Below are positions 44,113 through 53,239 of a DNA stretch of 64,000 bases, in pieces. Position numbers and translations under genes: made by a program. Below the pieces are notes generated by a model that saw only the letters and a list, made by a program, of their open reading frames with translations, searched no databases and was not told where the DNA came from. The stretch spans positions 1,054,001-1,118,000 of the forward strand of contig NZ_RBXT01000001.1 in assembly GCF_003635045.1 (NCBI RefSeq), read 5' to 3'. Each line of letters opens with the position of its first letter. Within the stretch, counting starts at the first letter, position 1. Source of the stretch: Terracoccus luteus. GTDB lineage: Bacteria > Actinomycetota > Actinomycetes > Actinomycetales > Dermatophilaceae.

Positions 44113-44555
44113 TGCTCTTCTCCCAGGCCCGCAAGCACAAGATCGTCAGCACGACCAGCGCCGAGACCGTCGGCCGCGTCAGCGGCTTCGTCGTCGACCC
44201 CGCCACCCGCGCCGTCGTCGCCCTCGAGGTGAAGAAGAACAAGGAGGGCGACACCCTCGCCTGGCGTGACGTCGCGGGCTTCGGGCCGGATGCCGTCACG
44301 GTCGGCTCCCCGGGCAGCATCCGTCACGCCGACGACGAGGTCGCAGCCCTGCAGGGCAAGAAGCACGCCGTGCTCGGCAAGCAGGTGCTGTCGAGCGACG
44401 GCGACCGTCTGGGCGAGGTCACCGACGTCGACTTCGACCCCGAGACCGGGCGACTGGTCTCGGTCCTCGTCGACAAGAACCCCGTCGACGCCGCCCGGCT
44501 GCTCGGCGTCGGTTCCTTCGCCGTCGTCGTGCGGGCCCAGGCCGCCGTCGCCTGA
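44112..44555 (+). CDS. PRC-barrel domain protein
   Basis: A 147-residue protein with two PRC-barrel-like units: SAETVGRVSGFVVDPATRAVVALEVKK and LGKQVLSSDGDRLGEVTDVDFDPETGRLVSVLVD. It is a paralogue of the preceding product. ATG 44112 shares its A with the preceding TGA. A five-copy 15-bp repeat separates its 3' end from the convergent oxidase gene. No enzymatic motif is visible. Confidence 0.78.
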   Translation: MLFSQARKHKIVSTTSAETVGRVSGFVVDPATRAVVALEVKKNKEGDTLAWRDVAGFGPDAVTVGSPGSIRHADDEVAALQGKKHAVLGKQVLSSDGDRLGEVTDVDFDPETGRLVSVLVDKNPVDAARLLGVGSFAVVVRAQAAVA

Positions 44556-44585
44556 GCGCTACTCACCTCGGCGCCTGACGGCGCC

Positions 44586-44660
44586 GAACCCGTCGGCCCC
44601 GAGCCCCTCGGTCCCGAACCCCTCGGTCCCGAACCCCTCGGTCCCGAACCCCTAGGCCTC
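44586..44660. repeat. 15-bp tandem repeat between convergent genes
   Basis: Five copies of GAACCCCTCGGTCCC (44586, 44601, 44616, 44631, 44646), the middle ones identical. The last copy contains the stop codon of the minus-strand oxidase gene, so the array reaches into its final codons. Confidence 0.9.
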
Positions 44661-46049
44661 GAACACGACCCCGGGGTTCATGATCCCGCCTGGGTCGAAC
44701 ACCGCCTTGAGCCGTCGCTGCCGCGCGACCTCGGCGCGCCCGAGCTCCTCCTCCAGCCACGGCGCCTTGAGGGCCCCCACCCCGTGCTCGCCCGTCATCG
44801 TGCCGCCGAGGCTCCACGCCAGCCGCACGATGCGGTCGAAGGCGCGCATCGCCCGCCGCACGGCATCCGGGTCGGTGGGGTCGTAGACGATCGACGGGTG
44901 CAGGTTGCCGTCGCCGGCGTGCCCGCCCACGGGGACGAGCACCTGCTCGTCCGTCGCCACGGCCTGGATGCCGCGGACGAGGTCGGCCAGCCGGCCGACC
45001 GGGACGCACACGTCCTCGGCGATGCGGCCACCCATCGCCTCGAAGGCCGTGCTCATGACGCGGCGACCCTCGAGCAGGGCCTGCGACTCCTGCTCGTCGT
45101 CGGCCACCGCGACGTCGGTCGCCCCGGCCGCCGACAGCAGCTCCGCGTAGCGCGCCACGTCCTGCGCCACGTGGCCGGGCCGGTCGGCCTGCACGAGCAG
45201 CACCGCCTCGGCGTCGTCGGGGAACCCGTGGTCGCCGAAGGCCTGCACCGCCCGCACGCTCGTGCGGTCCATGAGCTCGAGCAGGCAGGGCCGGTGCCGG
45301 TCGGCCCGCAACGCGGCCACCCCCGCGACCGCGGCGTCGAGCGAGTCGAAGACGCCCAGCGCCGTGAGGGCCGGGTCGGGGGCGGGCCGCAGCCGTACGA
45401 CCACCTCGGTGACGACGCCGAGCGTCCCCTCCGACCCGACGAGCAGGCCGGTGAGGTCGTAGCCGGCCACGCCCTTCGCGGTCCGGTGCCCCGTGCGCAT
45501 CACCTCCCCGCCCGGCAGCACGACCCGAAGCGCCGTCACCCAGTCGGCGGTGACGCCGTACTTGACGCAGCACAGCCCGCCGGCGTTGGTGGCGACGTTG
45601 CCGCCGATGGTGCACGTGCGCCACGACGCGGGGTCGGGCCCGTAGAAGAGGCCGGCGGCGGCGGCCGCGGCCTTGAGGTCGGCGTTGACGAGTCCCGGGC
45701 CGACGACGGCCAGGCCCTCGAGCGGGTCGAGGTCGCGCACCCCGCCGAGGGCCTCCACGTTGAGCACGATGGCGCCGTCGAGGGCGCCCGCACCCGCGGC
45801 CCGCGAGGTGCGCGCGCCCTGCGGCACGACGGGTGTGCCGGTGGCCTGGGCGTGCTCGAGCACCGCCACGACGTCGCCCTCGTCACGGGCCCGCACGACC
45901 GTGAAGTCGTCGGGCGCCGGCCGCGGGGGAGCGGTGGCGTCGGTCGCGTACGACCGCGCCACGTCGGCATCCGAGACCACCCGGTCGCCGAGCCGCTCAC
46001 GGAGGACGGCGGCTCCATCGGGGCCCGGGACGACGTGCGGCGTGCTCAC
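44652..46049 (-). CDS. FAD-linked oxidase, GlcD / D-lactate dehydrogenase type
   Basis: A 465-residue flavoprotein of the glycolate oxidase GlcD / D-2-hydroxyacid dehydrogenase family. The PCMH-type FAD domain shows [59 protein letters not shown] and [20 protein letters not shown]; the C-terminal cap ends [18 protein letters not shown] and [10 protein letters not shown] with the His-containing motif. It probably oxidises glycolate or D-lactate. Start GTG 46049: TAGCCT (complement of 46056-46061) stands 6 bases upstream, a leaderless arrangement; GTG 46052 is the in-frame alternative. It is divergent from the ileS T-box, with overlapping -10 boxes. Confidence 0.88.
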   Translation of the reverse strand: MSTPHVVPGPDGAAVLRERLGDRVVSDADVARSYATDATAPPRPAPDDFTVVRARDEGDVVAVLEHAQATGTPVVPQGARTSRAAGAGALDGAIVLNVEALGGVRDLDPLEGLAVVGPGLVNADLKAAAAAAGLFYGPDPASWRTCTIGGNVATNAGGLCCVKYGVTADWVTALRVVLPGGEVMRTGHRTAKGVAGYDLTGLLVGSEGTLGVVTEVVVRLRPAPDPALTALGVFDSLDAAVAGVAALRADRHRPCLLELMDRTSVRAVQAFGDHGFPDDAEAVLLVQADRPGHVAQDVARYAELLSAAGATDVAVADDEQESQALLEGRRVMSTAFEAMGGRIAEDVCVPVGRLADLVRGIQAVATDEQVLVPVGGHAGDGNLHPSIVYDPTDPDAVRRAMRAFDRIVRLAWSLGGTMTGEHGVGALKAPWLEEELGRAEVARQRRLKAVFDPGGIMNPGVVFEA

Positions 46050-46055
46050 CACCTC

Positions 46056-46065
46056 AGGCTAGACT
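46056..46065. promoter_or_regulatory. Overlapping divergent -10 boxes (oxidase / ileS leader)
   Basis: TAGACT on the plus strand (46060-46065) would drive the T-box leader; TAGCCT on the minus strand (46061-46056) would drive the oxidase gene. The hexamers share two bases, so polymerase can occupy only one at a time. Confidence 0.5.
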
Positions 46066-46071
46066 CGCCAC

Positions 46072-46297
46072 ACAGGCGTTCGAGCCGTCATCAGCGGCGA
46101 GCCTCCGGAGGAACAGGGCGAGAGCCCCCAGTAGAACCGGACGGGTGGGCCCGTCACAGCCTTCGGCAAGAGCGGTCGGATGCCGTCACCCCTCGCGGGT
46201 GCGCCAGCCGGCAAGCGGGGTGGTACCGCGGCAGCTCCCCTCGGGGAGGGTCGTCCTCGTGGCAGACGAGACGACCGCGACCGCAGGAGAGACCGCC
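46072..46297 (+). ncRNA. ileS T-box leader (translational, ultrashort stem I)
   Basis: A tRNA-Ile-sensing leader. The T-box sequence TGGTACCGCGG is at 46221-46231. The specifier hairpin is very short: GCCG (46084-46087), loop TCATCAG with ATC (Ile) at 46090-46092, CGGC (46095-46098). A stem of CTCCC-CTCG-GGGAG follows the T-box, then GGTCGTC-CTCGT pairing with ACGAG-ACGACC before the ribosome site. There is no terminator-like T-run, so control is probably by ribosome-site access, as known for actinobacterial ileS T-boxes. Confidence 0.9.
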
Positions 46298-49200
46298 ATG
46301 ACCTACCCCAAGGTCACCATGAACGCCGCCGACGGCCAGGGCGCTGACGGAGCTGACGGCACTGACGGCACTGACGGCACTGACGGCACCCCGGGCGTGG
46401 ACGGCGCCACCGGCCGGCCTGCCGGTGTCCCGTCGAACCCGCGCTTCCCTCAGGTCGAGGAGCGGGTGCTCGCCTACTGGCAGGCCGACGGCACGTTCGC
46501 GGCCTCCGTCGAGAACCGTGACGCGGGCACCGACGGCGACAACGAGTTCGTCTTCTACGACGGCCCGCCCTTCGCCAACGGGCTGCCCCACTACGGACAC
46601 CTGCTCACCGGCTACGTCAAGGACATCGTCCCGCGCTACCAGACGATGCGCGGGCGCCGGGTCGAGCGCCGCTTCGGCTGGGACACCCACGGCCTGCCCG
46701 CCGAGCTCGAGGCGCAGCGCCAGCTCGGGCTCAAGACGAAGCAGGACATCGTCGACCTCGGCATCGACCGGTTCAACGACGCCTGCCGCAGCTCGGTGCT
46801 CAAGTACACCGGCGAGTGGCGCGACTACGTGACGCGCCAGGCGCGCTGGGTCGACTTCGACCACGACTACAAGACCCTCGAGCCCGGCTACATGGAGTCG
46901 GTCATCTGGGCCTTCAAGCAGCTCTACGACAAGGGCCTGGTCTACGAGGGCTTCCGCGTGCTGCCCTACTGCTGGAACGACCAGACGCCGCTGTCGAACC
47001 ACGAGCTGCGCATGGACGACGACGTCTACAAGATGCGCCAGGACCCGGCCGTGACCGTCGGGCTGCGCCTCGAGACCGGCGAGCTCGCCCTCGTCTGGAC
47101 GACGACGCCGTGGACCCTGCCGGCCAACCTCGGCATCATGGTCCACCCCGACATCGACTACGTCGTCGTCGAGACCGACGTGCCGACCGGCACGAGCGAG
47201 CGCTACGTCATCGGCGCCGCCCGGCTCGCCGCCTACGCCAAGGACCTCTTCGGCCCCGACGTCGACACCGCCACCCTCGACGAGCGGATCGTGCAGCGGC
47301 TCAAGGGATCTGACCTCCTCGGGCGCTCGTTCACGCCGCCGATGGGCTACTACCTCGGCCACGAGAACGCCCACCGCGTCTTCCCGGCCGAGTTCGTCAC
47401 CACCGAGGACGGCACCGGGCTCGTGCACACCGCCGGCGCCTTCGGTGAGGAGGACAAGATCGTCACCGACGCCGCGGGCATCACCCCCGTCGTGCCGGTC
47501 GGCCCCGACGGCCGCTTCACCTACCCCGTCACCGACTACGAGGGCATGCACGTCTTTGACGCCAACGCCCACGTCATCGACCACCTGCGCGCCGAGACCC
47601 GCGGGTCGGGCGAGACCGGCTCGGTGACGCCGGGCACGGTGCTGCTGCGCCGCGAGACCTACGACCACAGCTACCCGCACTGCTGGCGCTGCCGCGAGCC
47701 GCTCATCTACATGGCCGTCTCGAGCTGGTTCGTCGAGGTGACCAAGGTCAAGCAGCGCATGCTCGAGCTCAACCAGCAGATCGAGTGGACGCCGTCGCAC
47801 ATCAAGGACGGCCAGTTCGGCAAGTGGCTCGAGAACGCCCGCGACTGGTCGATCTCACGAAACCGCTTCTGGGGCAGCCCGATCCCCGTCTGGCGATCCG
47901 ACGACCCGCAGCACCCGCGCATCGACGTCTACGGCTCGTTCGCCGAGCTCGAGCGGGACTTCGGCGTCGAGGTCACCGACCTGCACCGCCCCTTCATCGA
48001 CTCGCTGACGCGCCCCAACCCCGACGACCCCCGCACGCCCGAGCAGGGCGGGTCGACAATGCGCCGCGTCGAGGACGTGCTCGACGTCTGGTTCGACTCG
48101 GGCTCGATGAGCTTCGCCCAGGTGCACTACCCCTTCGAGAACGCCGACTGGTTCGAGCACCACTTCCCCGGCGACTTCATCGTCGAGTACATCGGCCAGA
48201 CGCGCGGCTGGTTCTACACGCTGCACGTGCTCGCCACAGCGCTGTTCGACCGGCCCGCCTTCAAGACGTGCGTCAGCCACGGCATCGTGCTCGGGTCCGA
48301 CGGGCAGAAGATGAGCAAGTCGCTGCGCAACTACCCCGACGTGTCGGAGGTCTTCGACCGCGACGGCGCCGACGCCATGCGGTGGTTCCTCATGAGCAGC
48401 CCCATCCTGCGCGGCGGCAACCTCGTCGTCACCGAGCAGGGCATCCGCGACGGCGTGCGCCAGGTGCTCATCCCGCTGTGGAACGCGTGGTCGTTCTTCG
48501 CCCTGTACGCCAACACCGCCCGGGGCGGGGAGGGGTACGAGGCGCGCTGGTCGACCGAGCCGGACGACGTCCTCGACCGCTACCTGCTCGCCAAGCTGCA
48601 CGACACGGTCACCGACCTCACCGAGCAGCTCGACGGCTACGAGGTGGCCGCCGCCTGCGACACGATGCGCTCGTTCGTCGACGTCCTGACCAACTGGTAC
48701 ATCCGCCGCTCGCGCGACCGCTTCTGGGGCGGCGAGTCGCCCGAGTCGCACCGCGCCTTCGACACCCTCTACACCGCCCTCGAGACGGTCACCCGGGCGG
48801 TGGCCCCGCTGCTGCCGCTCGTCACCGAGGAGATCTGGCGCGGGCTGACCGGCGGGCGCTCGGTGCACCTCACCGACTACCCGCTCGCGGCCGACCTGCC
48901 GGCCGACCCCGGCCTCGTCGCGGCCATGGACCGGGCCCGTGACGTCTGCTCGGTCGGCTCGAGCCTGCGCAAGGCGCGCTCGCTGCGCGCGCGGCTGCCG
49001 TTGGCCCGCCTCACCGTCGTCACGCCCGACCCGGCCGCGCTCGAGCCCTTCCGGGCCCTCGTACAGGACGAGCTCAACGTCAAGGAGGTCGTCCTTGTCG
49101 ACCTCGGCGCCACCGGCGACGACGACTTCGGCGTGACCCAGCGCCTCACCGTCAACGCCCGCGCGGCCGGCCCCCGCCTGGGCCGCGACGTCCAGAAGGC

Positions 49201-49732
49201 CATCAAGGGCAGCAAGAGCGGCGACTGGGAGGTCGCCGCCGACGGCACCGTCACGGCCGGGGGCCTCGCCCTCGTCGAGGGGGAGTACACGCTCGAGACC
49301 GTCGTCGCCGACGGCGCGACCGGCGCGACCGGCGCGACCGGTGCCACGGGTGCCACCGGCGCCGTAGGTGCCACGGGTGCGTCCGGCGCCGAGCGCGCGA
49401 CGGCGATGCTCCCGGGTGGCGGCTTCGTCGTGCTCGACACGACGGTCACGCCCGAGCTGGCCACCGAGGGCCTGGCCCGCGACCTCGTCCGGGCCGTGCA
49501 GCAGGCCCGGCGTGACGCCGGCCTGCACGTCAGCGACCGCATCCGCCTGACGATCTCGGGCAGCGAGCCCGTCTTCGAGGCGACGGTCGCCCACCGCGAC
49601 CTCATCGTCGACGAGACGCTGGCCGCCGCCTTCGCCGCCGGCGGGCCGCAGCACCCGTTGCCCGCCGGGGTGGGTACGACCGTCACCGTGGGTGACGGCC
49701 AGAGCGCCACCGTCGTGGTGGAGAAGCAGTGA
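46298..49732 (+). CDS. ileS: Isoleucyl-tRNA synthetase
   Basis: A 1144-residue class I synthetase. HIGH-type motif [23 protein letters not shown], the CP1 editing domain (about 190-450), KMSKS in [13 protein letters not shown], and the anticodon-binding and C-terminal regions are present; the long eukaryote-like type common in actinobacteria. Start ATG 46298 follows CAGGAGAG by 7 bases, just after the T-box; a second ATG (46319) is in frame. Two additions are unusual: N-terminal GTD repeats (about residues 18-30) and a Gly-Ala-Thr triplet run near residues 1006-1030, both collagen-like. Overlap GTGA with the next gene. Confidence 0.95.
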   Translation: MTYPKVTMNAADGQGADGADGTDGTDGTDGTPGVDGATGRPAGVPSNPRFPQVEERVLAYWQADGTFAASVENRDAGTDGDNEFVFYDGPPFANGLPHYGHLLTGYVKDIVPRYQTMRGRRVERRFGWDTHGLPAELEAQRQLGLKTKQDIVDLGIDRFNDACRSSVLKYTGEWRDYVTRQARWVDFDHDYKTLEPGYMESVIWAFKQLYDKGLVYEGFRVLPYCWNDQTPLSNHELRMDDDVYKMRQDPAVTVGLRLETGELALVWTTTPWTLPANLGIMVHPDIDYVVVETDVPTGTSERYVIGAARLAAYAKDLFGPDVDTATLDERIVQRLKGSDLLGRSFTPPMGYYLGHENAHRVFPAEFVTTEDGTGLVHTAGAFGEEDKIVTDAAGITPVVPVGPDGRFTYPVTDYEGMHVFDANAHVIDHLRAETRGSGETGSVTPGTVLLRRETYDHSYPHCWRCREPLIYMAVSSWFVEVTKVKQRMLELNQQIEWTPSHIKDGQFGKWLENARDWSISRNRFWGSPIPVWRSDDPQHPRIDVYGSFAELERDFGVEVTDLHRPFIDSLTRPNPDDPRTPEQGGSTMRRVEDVLDVWFDSGSMSFAQVHYPFENADWFEHHFPGDFIVEYIGQTRGWFYTLHVLATALFDRPAFKTCVSHGIVLGSDGQKMSKSLRNYPDVSEVFDRDGADAMRWFLMSSPILRGGNLVVTEQGIRDGVRQVLIPLWNAWSFFALYANTARGGEGYEARWSTEPDDVLDRYLLAKLHDTVTDLTEQLDGYEVAAACDTMRSFVDVLTNWYIRRSRDRFWGGESPESHRAFDTLYTALETVTRAVAPLLPLVTEEIWRGLTGGRSVHLTDYPLAADLPADPGLVAAMDRARDVCSVGSSLRKARSLRARLPLARLTVVTPDPAALEPFRALVQDELNVKEVVLVDLGATGDDDFGVTQRLTVNARAAGPRLGRDVQKAIKGSKSGDWEVAADGTVTAGGLALVEGEYTLETVVADGATGATGATGATGATGAVGATGASGAERATAMLPGGGFVVLDTTVTPELATEGLARDLVRAVQQARRDAGLHVSDRIRLTISGSEPVFEATVAHRDLIVDETLAAAFAAGGPQHPLPAGVGTTVTVGDGQSATVVVEKQ

Positions 49733-50232
49733 GCGACCTCGAGGTCCGGCTCGCGCGCGGTGACGACCTCGCCGGCATCCTGTCGGTGGGGCACCGCACG
49801 TGGCTGGCGACGTACGAGCCGATCACCGGCCCCGAGTACGTCGCCCTCGGCCTGGCGAAGTGGTGGACGGCGGATGCCGTGACCCCCACCATCCGCTCGG
49901 GGCGCACCCTCGTCGCGGTCGTCGACGACGAGGTCGTCGGCGTCGCCACCCACGGCATGCTCGGCGAGGACGTCGTGCTGTGGAAGCTCTACGTGCTGCC
50001 GCAGCACCACGGCGCCGGTATCGGATCTCGGCTGCTCGCGGCCGTCGAGCAGCACGCCGTCGAGCACGACCACGCCCGGATCGTGCTCTCGCACATCGCG
50101 GGCAACGACGACGCCGCCCGCTTCTACGCCCGCAAGGGCTTCACCGAGACCCACCGCGAGGAAGGCGGCTCCGGCATGCCCGACCAGGTCTGGATGGCCA
50201 AGACCCTCACCGCACCCGAGGAGCAGGCATGA
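49729..50232 (+). CDS. GNAT family N-acetyltransferase
   Basis: A 167-residue single-domain GNAT. The acetyl-CoA loop reads [20 protein letters not shown], the last strand-helix [17 protein letters not shown]. Its length and [19 protein letters not shown] resemble RimI/spermidine-type acetyltransferases, but the substrate cannot be read. It is coupled on both sides: GTG 49729 overlaps the ileS stop and its own TGA overlaps folC ATG, so it belongs to the T-box-controlled transcript. Confidence 0.85.
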   Translation: MSDLEVRLARGDDLAGILSVGHRTWLATYEPITGPEYVALGLAKWWTADAVTPTIRSGRTLVAVVDDEVVGVATHGMLGEDVVLWKLYVLPQHHGAGIGSRLLAAVEQHAVEHDHARIVLSHIAGNDDAARFYARKGFTETHREEGGSGMPDQVWMAKTLTAPEEQA

Positions 50233-51623
50233 GCCCCAGCGGCCGCCCCGACGCCGCGGCGGTCGAGGCCGCGCACACCCTCGAGGCGATGAAGCGCATG
50301 CGCGAGGTCGAGGAGGAGATCCTCGCCCGCGCCCCGGAGAACGACATCGGGCCGAGCCTCGAGCGCATCCGGGCGGTCATGGAGCTCGCCGGCGACCCGC
50401 AGCGCCAGTACCCCGTCGTGCACCTCACGGGGACCAACGGCAAGACGTCGACGAGCCGCATGGTCGACACGATCCTCACCGAGACCGGGCTGACGACGGG
50501 GCGGTTCACCTCCCCGCACCTGCACGACATCCGCGAGCGCATCAGCATCGGCGGCAAGCCGGTCTCGCGCGAGCGCTTCGTCGCCGCCTACGAGGAGGTG
50601 CTGCCGCTCGTCGAGCTGGTCGACGCCCGCTCGCTCGAGTCGGGCGGCCGCCGCCTCAACTTCTTCGAGGTGCTCGTCGCCGTCGCCTTCGCGGCCTTCG
50701 CGGACGCCCCCGTCGACGTGGCGGTCATCGAGGTCGGCCTCGGCGGCTCGTGGGACGCGACCAACGTCGCCGACGGGCAGGTCGCCGTCATCACCCCCAT
50801 CGACCTCGACCACACCCACCTGCTCGGCGACGACGTCAGGTCGATCGCCGAGGAGAAGAGCGGCATCATCAAGGCCGACGCCATCGCCGTCGTCGGGCCG
50901 CAGGAGAACGACGCCGTCGAGGTGCTCGCGACGCGGGCCGAGGAGGTCGGCGCTCGTCTCGTCGTCGAGGGGACCGACTACGGCGTCACCGCCCGCGAGG
51001 TCGCCATCGGCGGCCAGCAGGTGTCGCTGCGTGGTCTCGCCGCCGAGTACCCCGACCTCTTCCTCCCGCTGCACGGCGAGCACCAGGCCGCCAACCTCGC
51101 CACCGCCGTCGCGGCCGCCGAGGCCTTCCTCGGCGGCGGCACCCAGCCGCTCGACGAGGAGCTGCTGCGCAGCGCCGTCGGCCGGATGACCTCGCCCGGA
51201 CGCCTCGAGGTGGTGCGTCGCTCACCGACCGTGCTCGTCGACGCCGCGCACAACCCGCACGGCGCCCGCTCCCTCGTCGCGGCCATGGGCGAGGCGTTCG
51301 CCTTCACGCGGCTCGTGGGGCTGGTCGGGATCGTCGCCGACAAGGACGCCGTCGGCATCCTCGAGGTGCTCGAGCCCGCGCTCGACCACCTCGTCGTCAC
51401 CCGCAGCTCGTCACCGCGGGCCCTGTCGCCCACCCGGCTCGGCGAGCTCGCCACCGAGCTCTACGGCGAGGGCCGGGTGACCGTCGTCGACTCGCTGCCC
51501 GACGCCCTCGAGACCGCGGTGACGCTGGCGGAGCAGGACGGCCTCGGCGGCGGGGTAGTCGCGACCGGCTCGGTCATCACGGCGGCCGAGGTGCGGATGC
51601 TGCTCGGCACGACCGACGTCTGA
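50229..51623 (+). CDS. folC: Folylpolyglutamate synthase / dihydrofolate synthase
   Basis: A 464-residue Mur-ligase-like enzyme that adds glutamate to folates. HLTGTNGKTSTSRMVD (P-loop), FTSPHLHDIRERI, IEVGLGGSWDATNV, HTHLLGDDVRSIAEEKSGIIK and VDAAHNPHGARSLV are the family signatures. ATG 50229 overlaps the GNAT stop (ATGA). In actinobacteria folC is normally followed by DUF4233 and ndk; here an L7/L12-like gene is inserted between. Confidence 0.95.
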   Translation: MSPSGRPDAAAVEAAHTLEAMKRMREVEEEILARAPENDIGPSLERIRAVMELAGDPQRQYPVVHLTGTNGKTSTSRMVDTILTETGLTTGRFTSPHLHDIRERISIGGKPVSRERFVAAYEEVLPLVELVDARSLESGGRRLNFFEVLVAVAFAAFADAPVDVAVIEVGLGGSWDATNVADGQVAVITPIDLDHTHLLGDDVRSIAEEKSGIIKADAIAVVGPQENDAVEVLATRAEEVGARLVVEGTDYGVTAREVAIGGQQVSLRGLAAEYPDLFLPLHGEHQAANLATAVAAAEAFLGGGTQPLDEELLRSAVGRMTSPGRLEVVRRSPTVLVDAAHNPHGARSLVAAMGEAFAFTRLVGLVGIVADKDAVGILEVLEPALDHLVVTRSSSPRALSPTRLGELATELYGEGRVTVVDSLPDALETAVTLAEQDGLGGGVVATGSVITAAEVRMLLGTTDV

Positions 51624-51643
51624 GCCTCGCCTACGCTGGGCCC

Positions 51644-52090
51644 ATGCCTCCCGTCGTCAAGGTCGTGCTCGTCCTCGCGGTCGTCGCGGTCGTCGTCATC
51701 GTCTACGGCCGCGTCGTCGGCCGACGCGACCCCGAGCGGCGGCGCACCGGCCTCACCGACGCCGTCCGCTCGGAGGTCAGCCACGAGATCTCGGCGGGCC
51801 ACAAGGTGAACGCCATCAAGGTCTACCGCGACGCGACCGGCGCCTCGCTCGTCGACGCCAAGACCGCCATCGACAGCTGGTTCGTGCCGGGGCGCGGCCC
51901 CGGGGTCCGCGACGCGGCCAGCTCGTGGTCGGAGGGGCGCCTGACCGACGAGGCCCGGTCCCGCATCAGCGAGCTCGTCGTGGCGGGCCGCCGGGAGGAC
52001 GCGATGCGTCTCTACGCCGACGCGACGGGGGCGAGCAGCACCGAGGCGCAGGCGATCATTCGCAGCTGGGACGTCAACCAGAACTACTGA
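51644..52090 (+). CDS. Membrane-anchored ribosomal L7/L12 C-domain-like protein
   Basis: A 148-residue protein. An N-terminal helix (VVKVVLVLAVVAVVVIVYGRVVG) would anchor it in the membrane. Then two copies of a motif resembling the factor-binding C-terminal domain of ribosomal L7/L12 follow: AGHKVNAIKVYRDATGASLVDAKTAID and AGRREDAMRLYADATGASSTEAQAII. In L7/L12 this helix pair contacts translational GTPases; stand-alone versions are of unknown function. TACGCT (51632-51637) is 6 bases before ATG 51644, so it has its own leaderless promoter 21 bp after folC. Confidence 0.75.
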   Translation: MPPVVKVVLVLAVVAVVVIVYGRVVGRRDPERRRTGLTDAVRSEVSHEISAGHKVNAIKVYRDATGASLVDAKTAIDSWFVPGRGPGVRDAASSWSEGRLTDEARSRISELVVAGRREDAMRLYADATGASSTEAQAIIRSWDVNQNY

Positions 52091-52155
52091 CGGGCCGCTC
52101 GCTCACCCACCCGACCCGCCCGCCCACCCGCCCGACAAAACGACCGGAGGAACCG

Positions 52156-52662
52156 ATGCGCGGTCTCGTCTTCCACGGGACGCTCGGCAAGTTCACGTGG
52201 CGCATGCTCGCCACCGTGCTCGGCGGGCAGGCGCTCGTGCTGTTCTTCGCCACCCTCGTCGCCCGTTCGATCGCGGCCGCCCAGTCCGGCGGCGGCACCG
52301 AGGGCGGCACGGCGCAGCTCGTCATCGGCTGCGGGGTCGCCCTGCTCGCCGTGGTGGCCGCCGGCACGGTGCGCCGCCCGTGGGGCGTCAGCCTCGGCTG
52401 GGCCGTGCAGGCGCTGACCCTCCTCGGTGGCCTGTTCGTGCAGACGATGGTCGTCGTCGGTGTCGTCTTCCTCGCCCTGTGGGTCACCTGCCTCGTGCAG
52501 GGCGACAAGGTCGACCGGGCCCAGGCGGCCCGCGAGGCGCAGTGGGCCGCCGACGAGGCCACGGCCGGGGGCACGGATGCCGGTGGGCCGGGTCCCGACG
52601 GCACGGGTCCCGACGGCACGGGTGCCGACGGCGTGGGCCGCGGCGCCGGAGCCGCCCGCTAG
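52156..52662 (+). CDS. DUF4233 membrane protein
   Basis: A 168-residue integral membrane protein with about four helices (LATVLGGQALVLFFATLVA, LVIGCGVALLAVVAAGTV, LGWAVQALTLLGGLF, MVVVGVVFLALWVTCLV). The family DUF4233 characteristically sits between folC and ndk in actinobacteria, as here; function is unknown. The C-terminal 35 residues are Gly/Asp-rich repeats (PDGTG). GGAGG lies 6 bases before ATG 52156. Confidence 0.85.
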   Translation: MRGLVFHGTLGKFTWRMLATVLGGQALVLFFATLVARSIAAAQSGGGTEGGTAQLVIGCGVALLAVVAAGTVRRPWGVSLGWAVQALTLLGGLFVQTMVVVGVVFLALWVTCLVQGDKVDRAQAAREAQWAADEATAGGTDAGGPGPDGTGPDGTGADGVGRGAGAAR

Positions 52663-52671
52663 GGTGGGCGC

Positions 52672-53094
52672 GTGACCACCGAACGCTCGCTCGTGCTCGT
52701 CAAGCCCGACGGTTTCCGTCGCGGACTCACGGGGGAGGTGCTGCGCCGCATCGAGGCCAAGGGCTACACCCTCGTCGCGCTGTCCGTGCTCACCCCGACC
52801 CGCGAGGCGCTCGAGCGCCACTACGCCGAGCACGAGGGCAAGCCCTTCTACGAGCCGCTCGTCGAGTTCATGGGCTCGGGCCCGGTCACCGCGGTCGTCA
52901 TCGAGGGTGACGACTGCATCAAGGGCTTCCGCAGCCTCGCCGGCGCCACGAACCCCACCGAGGCCGCACCCGGCAGCATCCGGGGTGACCTCGGCCGCGA
53001 CTGGGGCCTGAAGGTGCAGCAGAACATCGTCCACGGCTCCGACTCGCCCGAGTCGGCGCAGCGTGAGATCGGCATCTGGTTCCCCTCGCTCTGA
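52672..53094 (+). CDS. ndk: Nucleoside diphosphate kinase
   Basis: A 140-residue NDK that balances NTP pools. ERSLVLVKPDGFRRGLTGEVL, the Kpn loop region GATNPTEAAPGSIRGDLG and the active-site NIVHGSDS (phospho-His121) are present; length is normal. TAGGGT (52660-52665), partly inside the preceding stop codon, lies 6 bases before GTG 52672, indicating a leaderless promoter. A hairpin (53112-53138) follows. Confidence 0.97.
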   Translation: MTTERSLVLVKPDGFRRGLTGEVLRRIEAKGYTLVALSVLTPTREALERHYAEHEGKPFYEPLVEFMGSGPVTAVVIEGDDCIKGFRSLAGATNPTEAAPGSIRGDLGRDWGLKVQQNIVHGSDSPESAQREIGIWFPSL

Positions 53095-53111
53095 CCCGGT
53101 GACGGACCGGT

Positions 53112-53138
53112 CCTGAGCCGCTTCGCTGCCTGCTCAGG
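53112..53138 (+). terminator. Hairpin after ndk
   Basis: CCTGAGC (53112-53118) pairs perfectly with GCTCAGG (53132-53138); 13-nt loop, no T-run. Confidence 0.45.
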
Positions 53139-53239
53139 CACTTGGTCCAGCACCTGCTCGGGCACCCCGTCCGGTGTGCTGTCCGGCTCGTCCTGAGACG
53201 AGGGCGGCCCGGGCGCGGGCCGATGCGCGAGGATGAGGC

